From: Gemmatimonas phototrophica
GTDB taxonomy: Bacteria; Gemmatimonadota; Gemmatimonadetes; Longimicrobiales; Gaopeijiaceae
Length of the DNA stretch: 11,479 nt
Direction of reading: 5' to 3'
Assembly: GCA_945876015.1 (NCBI GenBank)
Contig: CAMCNM010000035.1
Coordinates: forward strand, 1 to 11,479
Under the pieces are notes generated by a model that saw only the letters and a list, made by a program, of their open reading frames with translations, was not told where the DNA came from and did not search any database. This document shows positions 6,324 to 11,479 of this stretch, piece after piece. Both the position numbers and the translations under genes were made by a program. Numbering within the stretch: position 1 is the stretch's first letter; every line of letters starts with the position of its first letter.

Positions 6324-6348
6324 AGGGTTGGCCGGCGGGTCCCGTCAA
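6319..6348 (-). promoter_or_regulatory. Candidate sigma70-type promoter for the membrane protein-regulator pair
   Basis: On the minus strand TTGACG (6348-6343, five of six consensus) is followed after 18 bases by TATGGT (6324-6319, four of six). Transcription would begin near 6312. This is the best promoter-like match I noticed, but the -10 is weak and the organism's sigma preferences are unknown. Confidence 0.35.
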
Positions 6349-6372
6349 GTACTCTGCAATGCAAAAACCACC

Positions 6373-7380
6373 TCAGGGCACCACGACATCCAGCGCCTTC
6401 TCGAGCACTTCTACGTCAACCGCGTGGCCGGCGCTTCCGTAGACGTCCCCGTCCACCTCGAAGCGCGGCAGCGGCCCGCTTTCCGGAAACCGCACGCTGA
6501 ACCAGCGGTCCGAGATGATCTGCACCTCGGGCTCACCCACGTGCCGGCCGCGCTCCGCCCGATTGAAGAGCGCCGCGCGGCGGAGAGGCCCCGCGTCCCC
6601 GATCAAGCAGGCGTGCAAAAGGCCGTCATCGACGGTGGCGCCGGGTGCGATGGGGAAGCCGCCGCCGAAGTACCGCCCGTTCGAGATCGTCAGGATCAGC
6701 TGCCGGCCCGCTCGCGTCCCCAGCTGCCCCGTGGCCAGGCTCAGATCGACGCCCGGAAAACGGAAGAGCTGCTGGAGCGCGGTGACTTTGTAGAGGACCG
6801 CTCCCTTGAGGAAGCGCGCACCGGCCGCCGCGTCGATCACCGCGATGTCGAAGCCGAAGCCGACCAGATTGAGGAAGTGCCGGGTCCTGAACGCGCTCCG
6901 ATCCCCGCGTTTCGTGTCCGGAGCCGACGGCGTGACCACGCGCCCCACGTCCACCCTTCGCGTCCGGCCGCCGGCGAGCGCGCGTACCGCCGCCTCGGGG
7001 CTGTCGTACGAGAGGCCGAGGTTCCTTCCGAAGTCGTTTCCGGTCCCGGAGGGGAGCACGGCGAGCCGCGCGCCACCCGGCCAGCCGATCACCTGATCGG
7101 CGACCTGGCTCCAGGTGCCGTCGCCCCCAACCGCGACGATCGTTTCGGCACCGGCCTCGAGTGCCGCGCGGGCGAGCGGACCCTCGTCACCGCTCGCCCT
7201 GGTGATCGAGTGGCCGAAAGTGCCCAGATGTTTGGTGAGAAGCTCGAGATAGGCGGCAATGCGCTGCCCGCCACGGCCACGGCCGGATGCCGGGTTGAAG
7301 ATCACATGAACCCGGCCGGGGCCCGCGGGGCTCAGATGCGCTCCATCTCCTCGAAGGTCTGGAGTCCGCTCTTGAGCCAT
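6373..7380 (-). CDS. Diacylglycerol kinase-like lipid kinase (YegS/BmrU/DgkB family)
   Basis: This 335-residue cytosolic or membrane-associated enzyme would phosphorylate a lipid hydroxyl with ATP, making phosphatidic acid if the substrate is diacylglycerol. The catalytic domain begins with RVHVIFNPASGRGRGGQR (23-40). The nucleotide-binding AVGGDGTWSQVADQVIG (83-99) is followed by LAVLPSGTGNDFGRNLGL (106-123). The C-terminal beta-sandwich includes LNLVGFGFD, SNGRYFGGGFPIAPGATVDDG and PRFEVDGDVYG near the end. The usual GGDGT-hNE is GGDGT-WSQ here, a modest deviation at the Glu position. The ATG at 7380 overlaps the upstream gene by 49 bases, which is long. An in-frame GTG at 7305 would remove the overlap but leave almost nothing before IFNPASG. 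True lipid substrate is unknown; sphingolipid or sugar-lipid kinases share this fold. Confidence 0.88.
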   Translation of the reverse strand: MAQERTPDLRGDGAHLSPAGPGRVHVIFNPASGRGRGGQRIAAYLELLTKHLGTFGHSITRASGDEGPLARAALEAGAETIVAVGGDGTWSQVADQVIGWPGGARLAVLPSGTGNDFGRNLGLSYDSPEAAVRALAGGRTRRVDVGRVVTPSAPDTKRGDRSAFRTRHFLNLVGFGFDIAVIDAAAGARFLKGAVLYKVTALQQLFRFPGVDLSLATGQLGTRAGRQLILTISNGRYFGGGFPIAPGATVDDGLLHACLIGDAGPLRRAALFNRAERGRHVGEPEVQIISDRWFSVRFPESGPLPRFEVDGDVYGSAGHAVDVEVLEKALDVVVP

Positions 7381-7994
7381 TGCTCGCGAAAGGCGTATCC
7401 CGACACATCGGGAAGCGTGAGCCCCGCGGTCATCGGATGCTCGTGGAGGGTGAGCGTGCCCTTCTCCTCCTCGTGTTCCGCGTGGGGGCCTTCCATGTAG
7501 ATGTTTACCTTGTAGTGGTCATTGCCGTCGATCATGAACGAGTTGTACAGGTCGCGCACCGGAGCGAAGCGGTGGCTGGTGACCGTCATCTCGAGAATCG
7601 GCTTGTCCTGCTCGGCGACGGTCACGGTCATGACGTCGTCCTTCGGCGCGAGCCCGATGTCCACGGCCTTCATGTAGTGCGGCAGATGCCAGCGCGCGAT
7701 GGCGTGCTCACGCGACGAGTCGGTGGTCGTGCCCACCATGAACGGGAAGAACGCGGCTTTGGGCAGCTGATGGCCCGGCTCGACCCTCGGCGGCACGATG
7801 ATCGCGAGCACGATCTCGTTGTACTTGCCCACCATGCTCTCGGTGAACTCGAACGCCGTCACCGCGAGAATGCTCCGCGTGTGCTGCACCTCCAACGGCT
7901 GGAGATGCGCCGGGAGAAGGCCGCGCGCGTCCGAGGTCGGCATCTCGAAAAACGCCGCGCACGCCTGGGCAAAACCGTACCGAGTGTATTCCAT
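7332..7994 (-). CDS. Acetoacetate decarboxylase-like fold protein
   Basis: This 220-residue soluble protein shows the pattern I associate with the acetoacetate decarboxylase (ADC) superfamily: LLPAHLQPLEVQHTRSILAV, FEFTESMVGKYNEIVLAIIV, FFPFMVGTTTDSSREHA and HYMKAVDIGL, then a strand-rich second half. Lys109 in YMKAVDI may correspond to the Schiff-base lysine region of true decarboxylases, but I could not align it rigorously, so activity is unproven. Many relatives are non-decarboxylating lipocalin-like or lactonase-type proteins. It is the first gene of the leftward cluster, and its 3' end overlaps the lipid kinase start by 49 bases, suggesting shared expression and perhaps a role in acyl or keto-acid metabolism. 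AAGG seven bases before the ATG is an acceptable ribosome-binding site. Fold assignment is moderate; function unknown. Confidence 0.55.
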   Translation of the reverse strand: MEYTRYGFAQACAAFFEMPTSDARGLLPAHLQPLEVQHTRSILAVTAFEFTESMVGKYNEIVLAIIVPPRVEPGHQLPKAAFFPFMVGTTTDSSREHAIARWHLPHYMKAVDIGLAPKDDVMTVTVAEQDKPILEMTVTSHRFAPVRDLYNSFMIDGNDHYKVNIYMEGPHAEHEEEKGTLTLHEHPMTAGLTLPDVSGYAFREQWLKSGLQTFEEMERI

Positions 7995-8062
7995 TTTTCA
8001 GCCTTGATGTCCCGCGAGAGTTGTTTAGCCTTGTCTGACGATTTCCGCAGCCGGAGCTCGGT
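7995..8062. promoter_or_regulatory. Divergent promoter region between the two lipid clusters
   Basis: These 68 bases, somewhat richer in A and T than the flanks, separate the leftward cluster from the rightward phospholipid cassette, so promoters for both should lie here or just inside the genes. Several TTG-starting hexamers occur, but I see no well-spaced -35/-10 pair. Confidence 0.35.
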
Positions 8063-8092
8063 CTGAAGCTGAGAGGTTACCTGACGCTGGGA

Positions 8093-8824
8093 GTGATCGG
8101 AATCGCGCTCGTCCTTGGCGATCCGATTCAGCGCACCCTCGTGGTCGGGCTGGCGCGTCTATTTCCGTCCCGCCGCGAAGCGATCCTGACCGCGTGGATC
8201 CGTCTGTACGCTCGCATGATCTTCGCGACCACGCGCACGATCGGTGGCGCCCGCATCCAGGATCCGCCGTCCATCCCTGGGGGCCCCGGCGTGCTCGTCC
8301 TGGGGAACCACCAGTCCGTGCTCGACATCCCGCTGGTGGTCAACGCGCTGACGGTGCACCCCCGCATCGTCACCCGCGACCGCTATGCCCGCGGGAAGCC
8401 GCTAATCTCGCACATGATCCGCCTGTATCAATACCCGGTGGTCCACCCCTCTGCAACGGTCAAGCGGGGGGATCTGACGAGGATCGCGGAGGAGGCGGCT
8501 AGGAGCCCCGTCCCCATCGCGCTCTATCCCGAGGGGACCCGGACCAAGGACGGTGGCCTCGGAGCCTGGCGGGAGGCGGGCCTCCGAGCGATCCTCAGCG
8601 CGAGGCAGTGGCAGGTCTACCTCCTGGTCGCCGACGGCTTCTGGCAGGCGGCCAAGCTCCCGGACTTCGTGAGGACCGTGCACACCATCGACAGCCGTTC
8701 GGCCATGGTGGGTCCGTTTCCTTCACCGGAGCCGGGGACAGACCCCGCGGCCTTCATCGCGGAGATGCGCACGCGCATGGAGGCGGCGCTCACCGGCCTC
8801 AGGTCCCCGCCATCGGGAACGTGA
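8093..8824 (+). CDS. plsC: 1-acyl-sn-glycerol-3-phosphate acyltransferase (PlsC/LPLAT family)
   Basis: This membrane-bound acyltransferase would convert lysophosphatidic acid to phosphatidic acid. Counting from the GTG at 8093 it has 243 residues. The catalytic HX4D motif is GNHQSVLDIP (His73, Asp78), and the glycerol-phosphate-binding motif is YPEGTRTKDGG (145-155). An arginine-rich stretch and LISHMIRLYQYPVVHP match the intervening family blocks. The frame stays open upstream to 8039 and encodes LKLRGYLTLGVIGIAL, which completes an N-terminal membrane segment, but no ATG/GTG/TTG occurs there. A CTG at 8063 preceded by GGAG at 6-base spacing is a possible real start. It ends in a GTGA overlap with the next gene, indicating coupling with CDP-diacylglycerol synthesis. 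Confidence 0.92.
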   Translation: MIGIALVLGDPIQRTLVVGLARLFPSRREAILTAWIRLYARMIFATTRTIGGARIQDPPSIPGGPGVLVLGNHQSVLDIPLVVNALTVHPRIVTRDRYARGKPLISHMIRLYQYPVVHPSATVKRGDLTRIAEEAARSPVPIALYPEGTRTKDGGLGAWREAGLRAILSARQWQVYLLVADGFWQAAKLPDFVRTVHTIDSRSAMVGPFPSPEPGTDPAAFIAEMRTRMEAALTGLRSPPSGT

Positions 8825-9783
8825 CGGCTCCCGGAGCCGACCCCGACGCCCAGCGGCTGGCCCGGTCGCTGGTCGAGATCGCGGGTAGGGATCAAGTCCT
8901 CGCGGTCCTTCTGTTCGGCTCCCGCCTGGTGCAGGCTTCGCCCGATCGCTTCAGCGCCTACGACCTGGTCGTGGTGGTGGAGAGCTACCGCTCGTTCTAC
9001 GACGCGCTGGAGCGGGCTGGATTCGCACGCCGCTCACCCGCGATCCAGTCGGCGCTCAACCGCGTGCTCGCGCCCAACGTGATCGCGTTCGCGCCCGATG
9101 GGTGGAGCGGCGGACCGGTGGCGAAGATCATGGTGATGGAGCCGGCCGCGATGGAGCGCGCGCTGTCCAAGGACTCGCGCGACCATTTCGTGAAGGGAAG
9201 GCTGGTGCAGCGCGTGGCCGTGCTCCACGCGCGAGATCACGCGGCTTCGGCGTGGATCGACCGACTGATCGCGCGCGCGCGGGGAGACATCCTGAGCTGG
9301 GCGGGCTCGTTCCTGGACGAGCCGTTCACGCCCGCCGCGGCTGCGCTCCGCATGCTTCAGGTCTCGTACGGGGGTGAGGTTCGCCCCGAGGCGGCCGACC
9401 GCGTGCTCGATGTGTTCGAGACGCAGCGGTCGTTTCTGACCGAGGAGCTGACGCGGGTGCTGGCCGAAGCCGCGGAGGCCGGCGAGTTGACGAGGGAAGG
9501 CGAAGGCTATCGTTTCGCTCGTCCGCGGGGCGGCAGCGATCGGAGGGAAGCGCGCTCGTACTTCCTGCGCTCGAAGGTGAGAGCTACCGCGCGTTGGCTC
9601 AAGCACGTGATCACGTTCGACAACTGGCTCGATTACATCGCGCGCAAGGTCGAGCGCAGGACGGGAAAGAAAGTCGAGATCACAACCTGGGAGCGTCGCT
9701 TGCCCTATCTCCTGCTCTGGCCGAAGGTCGTGCGCGTGCTGCGCGAGCGTCCCGCGCGGCTCGACCCGGGGGCGCGGCGATGA
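8821..9783 (+). CDS. Tam41-like phosphatidate cytidylyltransferase (CDP-diacylglycerol synthase), nucleotidyltransferase fold
   Basis: The protein has 320 residues from a GTG overlapping the plsC stop (GTGA). Tam41/TAMM41 is a peripheral mitochondrial enzyme that makes CDP-diacylglycerol from CTP and phosphatidic acid. Compared from memory with human TAMM41, the blocks fall in the same order. LLFGSRLVQ (30-38) matches AYGSGVYRQ. YDLVVVVES (47-55) matches LDFVFTVDD and keeps the metal-binding Asp48. AKIMVME matches IKYGVIS, and FVKGRLVQRVAVL (123-135) matches IAGRLQKPVKI. FLDEPFTPAAAALRMLQVSYGGEVR matches the PESFSEEDL...LSYSGDFR block. A winged-helix-like part and a basic C-terminal region (KHVITFDNWLDYIARKVERR) follow; the latter could bind membrane. 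It is unlike the integral-membrane CdsA. Neighbours making its substrate and using its product support the role. Activity is inferred. Confidence 0.78.
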   Translation: MTAPGADPDAQRLARSLVEIAGRDQVLAVLLFGSRLVQASPDRFSAYDLVVVVESYRSFYDALERAGFARRSPAIQSALNRVLAPNVIAFAPDGWSGGPVAKIMVMEPAAMERALSKDSRDHFVKGRLVQRVAVLHARDHAASAWIDRLIARARGDILSWAGSFLDEPFTPAAAALRMLQVSYGGEVRPEAADRVLDVFETQRSFLTEELTRVLAEAAEAGELTREGEGYRFARPRGGSDRREARSYFLRSKVRATARWLKHVITFDNWLDYIARKVERRTGKKVEITTWERRLPYLLLWPKVVRVLRERPARLDPGARR

Positions 9784-10550
9784 GGCCCGAGATCGCGTCG
9801 CTTCTCGGCATCGTCGTCGCCGCCGTGCTCTCGATGCCGGTCTACCACTTCGGCCGCGCGCGGCGCGGCGTGGACAAGCTCGAGATCGCGGACCGCGGCA
9901 GCTTCATCCTCGGTCCGTTCCTGCGCGACTGGTTCTACTGGTTCATCCACCCCGTCGTCTGGCTCAGTCTCGCTCTCGGACTCTCGCCGCTGTTCTACAA
10001 CCTGCTCGGCGTGGTCTTCGGTGCCCTGGCGGGATGGGCGTTCGCCACGGGTCACCACGCGTTGGGGGGCTGGGGTGTGCTCCTGGGCGGAGTGGCCGAC
10101 ATCCTGGACGGGCGCATCGCGCGCGCGCAGGGCGTGGCCTCGCAGCGGGGCGCGTTCCTGGACTCGAGCCTGGACCGCTTCGCCGAGCTCGGGGCGTTCG
10201 TCGGGCTCGCCGTGCGTTTCGGCGGATCGCCGTGGGGCCTCGCATGGGTCACCGCCGGAGTCGGCGGATCGCTCCTCGTGAGCTATACGAGGGCTCGCGG
10301 CGAGAGCCTCGGTGTGGTCTGCAAGCTCGGGGTCATGCAGCGTGCCGAGCGGCTCATCCTGCTCGGCTTCGCGGGCATCCTTGATCCTGCCGTTTCGGCC
10401 CGGTGGCCCGACCTTTCCTGGTCCGATGCCGGGGGGGCCAGCCTTCTCCTGCCAGTGCTGGTAGTGATTGCGGTCGGGACCATGGGGACCGCGATCTTCC
10501 GGACCGTCTGGATCGCGCAGCGTCTGCCGGCCGTCGATCCCAGGCGGTGA
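9780..10550 (+). CDS. CDP-alcohol phosphatidyltransferase (phospholipid synthase)
   Basis: This 256-residue integral inner-membrane enzyme transfers a phosphatidyl group from CDP-diacylglycerol to an alcohol acceptor. The diagnostic motif is complete: D107-xx-D110-G111-xx-A114-R115-x8-G124-xxx-D128-xxx-D132 (ADILDGRIAR and GAFLDSSLDR), giving the two-metal site. Around it are about six hydrophobic segments, including SLLGIVVAAVLSM, HPVVWLSLALGLSPLFYNLLG, LGAFVGLAV, GLAWVTAGVGGSLLVSY and LLLPVLVVIAVGTMG. It ends in basic residues. The ATG overlaps the previous stop as ATGA, so it is the last gene of a coupled trio. The acceptor (glycerol-3-phosphate, inositol-phosphate, serine or other) cannot be read confidently. 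The N-terminal extension before the motif, RGVDKLEIADRGSFILGPFL, is longer than in PgsA. Confidence 0.9.
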   Translation: MRPEIASLLGIVVAAVLSMPVYHFGRARRGVDKLEIADRGSFILGPFLRDWFYWFIHPVVWLSLALGLSPLFYNLLGVVFGALAGWAFATGHHALGGWGVLLGGVADILDGRIARAQGVASQRGAFLDSSLDRFAELGAFVGLAVRFGGSPWGLAWVTAGVGGSLLVSYTRARGESLGVVCKLGVMQRAERLILLGFAGILDPAVSARWPDLSWSDAGGASLLLPVLVVIAVGTMGTAIFRTVWIAQRLPAVDPRR

Positions 10551-10581
10551 AGATTCCGCCCGGTGGGGGGCTCCTCGTAAG

Positions 10582-10619
10582 ACTTCTCGCCCGATTACGT
10601 AACCAAATGGGCTGGAAGT
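10582..10619. repeat. Imperfect hairpin with TTACGTAA in its loop
   Basis: ACTTC (10582-10586) pairs with GAAGT (10615-10619), then a wobble and one mismatch, then GCCC (10589-10592) pairs with GGGC (10609-10612). The 16-base loop contains the 8-base palindrome TTACGTAA (10595-10602). No T-tract follows. It lies 31 bases after the phospholipid operon and could be a 3' stabilising structure, a terminator of unusual type or an operator for the next gene. Confidence 0.35.
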
Positions 10620-10659
10620 AGAGCAGGCCCGGAACTCCCCGTCACGCCGGAGACACCCC

Positions 10660-11024
10660 ATGCGCGGTTGGGGACGGGCGTTGAGAGCGGCCGCCGTACT
10701 TCTCCTGGGTTCGATAGGCCCTGCACTCGGTATCGGCGCCCAGGCGGTCGCCGATTCGACCGCGGTGGTGGGCGTCTATCTCGACTGCCAGGGCCAGGCC
10801 GGCAACGGGTGCGATCAGAACTTCTTCCGCACCGAGATCCTGTTCGTGAACTGGGTGACCGATCGCGCGGTCGCGGACGTGCACCTGCTGGTTACGGCGC
10901 AGCAGGCGGAGGTCGGCGGTACACGCTCGCCTTCCTCGGGCTCAACCGGTTCGCGGATGACAATCTCCAGCTTTCGTACGCTTCTGCCTCGGATGCCACC
11001 AACGACGTGATCCGCCGCGGGCTC
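10660..11024 (+). pseudogene. Frameshifted, truncated secreted protein of unknown function
   Basis: An ATG at 10660 with GGAG 7 bases upstream opens a signal peptide (RALRAAAVLLLGSIGPALGIGAQA). It is followed by VVGVYLDCQGQAGNGCDQNFFRTEILFVNWVTDRAVADVH and LLVTAQQAE. The pattern (V-x-L-D-C-Q, C-D, F-R-T-E-I-x-F-V-N-W-V-x-D-R, A-D-V-H-x-L-V-T) continues naturally as YTLAFLGLNRFADDN and LQLSYASASDATNDVIRRGL, but in a different frame. The shift falls between about 10905 and 10920 in a G-rich run and equals loss of one base. I recall this front end from longer hypothetical secreted proteins of environmental bacteria; the rest of such a protein is absent after about 11024. It is either a decayed gene or a sequencing error plus a join. 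Confidence 0.6.
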
Positions 11025-11028
11025 CTAG

Positions 11029-11140
11029 GTAGACCACAAAGGAGTCGGCTTGGAGCTGCTCGACCTGGTGGGGGACATCGCGGCCGCGATCAAGAGAATC
11101 GACGAGCGGGCGCCCCAGGCCGCTAACGCACGAACCGGTA
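11029..11140 (+). pseudogene. Coding-like fragment of unrecognised protein
   Basis: In the frame starting at 11029, just after a TAG, the sequence reads VDHKGVGLELLDLVGDIAAAIKR and then IDERAPQAANARTG. Regular helix-like hydrophobic spacing and codon balance suggest real coding origin. There is no ATG start, and from 11141 the same frame runs into the tRNA 3' half and stops at 11188. I do not recognise the family. It looks like an internal piece whose front and back are both missing. Confidence 0.3.
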
Positions 11141-11181
11141 TTACACGCAGGATGTCGGGGGTTCGAATCCCTCAGCGCCCA
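11141..11181 (+). tRNA. 3' half of a tRNA-Val(UAC)-like gene, 5' half absent
   Basis: From the anticodon loop onward the sequence fits a tRNA exactly. Loop attacac (11140-11146) has U33 and anticodon TAC; then come 3' anticodon stem GCAGG, variable loop ATGTC, T-stem GGGGG with loop TTCGAAT and CCCTC (one G-U pair), acceptor strand AGCGCCC and discriminator A at 11181. No CCA is encoded. The upstream bases do not form a D-arm, and the 5' anticodon strand (CCGGT) mispairs with GCAGG. The 5' half is therefore missing, as at a displaced tRNA half left by an integrating element or at an assembly join. Confidence 0.6.
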
Positions 11182-11479
11182 CTGATGTAAGTCATTGTAA
11201 TAGATCGGTTTATGTGTTTTGGTCGGATGTCGTGAAAATCGTATCGCTCTGAGCGGTGCACGGCGCGTGCGCGACGAGGCCCGGGCCGGGTTTTCAGCGT
11301 TCGCGCCCGCCCCACGAACCGACTCCTGGCCGAGTGGCTCACAGAAGGTGCAAGACCTTCGCGCCACGCGGTCCAATGCCGCCTCTGCTTCCCCCTCCTG
11401 CCCTTGTCACACCCGCGCCGTACCTTTCCGGACATCGGCTGGGCGCGGCTCCTGTCGGGGCTCCCAGGGCCTCTGGGGG
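11182..11479. other. Gene-free right end with AT-rich patch and tRNA-like hairpin
   Basis: I see no supported gene here. The first 60 bases after the tRNA half (11181-11240) are only about 37% G+C by hand count (22 of 60), far below the rest of the window. At 11343-11359 a perfect hairpin GAAGGT-GCAAG-ACCTTC follows TGGCCGAGTGGC, which resembles a tRNA-Ser/Leu D-arm. GCGGTCCAATGCCGC (11369-11383) resembles a T-arm. The parts do not assemble into a proper cloverleaf. Confidence 0.4.

Noticed and set aside
5932..7500. 522-codon open frame on the plus strand
   Set aside because: It is antisense to the lipid kinase and membrane protein, both with clear family motifs, and its own translation has no recognisable domain.
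11108..11181. Full-length tRNA using GGGCGCC (11108-11114) as 5' acceptor strand
   Set aside because: The length (74 bases) and six of seven acceptor pairs fit, but position 8 is C, no D-arm can form, and the 5' anticodon strand mispairs. Only the 3' half is supported.
10942..11376. Minus-strand ORF containing WALRDSNPRHPAC
   Set aside because: This phrase is the familiar spurious translation of the reverse complement of a tRNA T-arm and acceptor end. It marks the tRNA half rather than a protein gene.
1..11479. CRISPR array, insertion sequence, transposase, toxin-antitoxin or antiphage genes
   Set aside because: I saw no regularly spaced repeats, no transposase motifs with terminal inverted repeats and no recognisable defence domains. 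The only mobility hint is the tRNA half.

Overview
The window is high-GC DNA (roughly two-thirds G+C by eye) with tightly packed genes and many overlapping starts and stops. It looks like the chromosome of a high-GC Gram-negative bacterium. Signal peptides, a periplasmic-type molybdate receptor and a cupredoxin point to a periplasm. The protein style recalls uncultured soil or groundwater lineages such as Eisenbacteria or Gemmatimonadota, but that placement is only an impression.

Layout. 1-428 (-): 5' part of an SRPBCC-fold protein that runs off the left edge. 427-855 (+): a SufE-like sulfur acceptor, sharing a CATG at its start and a CTAG at its stop with its neighbours. 852-1265 (-): a hotdog acyl-CoA thioesterase. 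1329-3484 (+): a molybdate ABC transporter in which receptor (ModA) and permease (ModB) are one polypeptide, followed by a short ModC. 3471-3798: a decayed response-regulator tail (-) and a strong hairpin. 3799-4470 (+): a secreted cupredoxin whose last residues look replaced. 4496-4524: an intrinsic terminator reading leftwards. 7994 down to 4540 (-): acetoacetate-decarboxylase-like protein, diacylglycerol/lipid kinase, multi-pass membrane protein, winged-helix regulator and undecaprenyl diphosphate synthase (UppS). 8093-10550 (+): a three-gene phospholipid cassette. 10660-11479: a broken gene, a coding-like scrap, the 3' half of a tRNA-Val-like gene and an AT-rich patch with no convincing gene.

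Most notable is 8093-10550. PlsC makes phosphatidic acid. The middle gene resembles Tam41, the soluble nucleotidyltransferase-fold CDP-diacylglycerol synthase known from mitochondria. The last gene is a CDP-alcohol phosphatidyltransferase. Joined by GTGA and ATGA overlaps, they would form a self-contained route from lysophosphatidate through CDP-diacylglycerol to a phospholipid. The divergent cluster adds a lipid kinase that could also make phosphatidic acid, and UppS, which makes the lipid carrier for cell-wall synthesis, so 4.5-10.6 kb is strongly lipid-centred.

The right end is mosaic: several gene pieces abut out of frame. This could mark a recombination or integration site at a tRNA gene, or an assembly join in a metagenomic contig. 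The sequence alone cannot decide.
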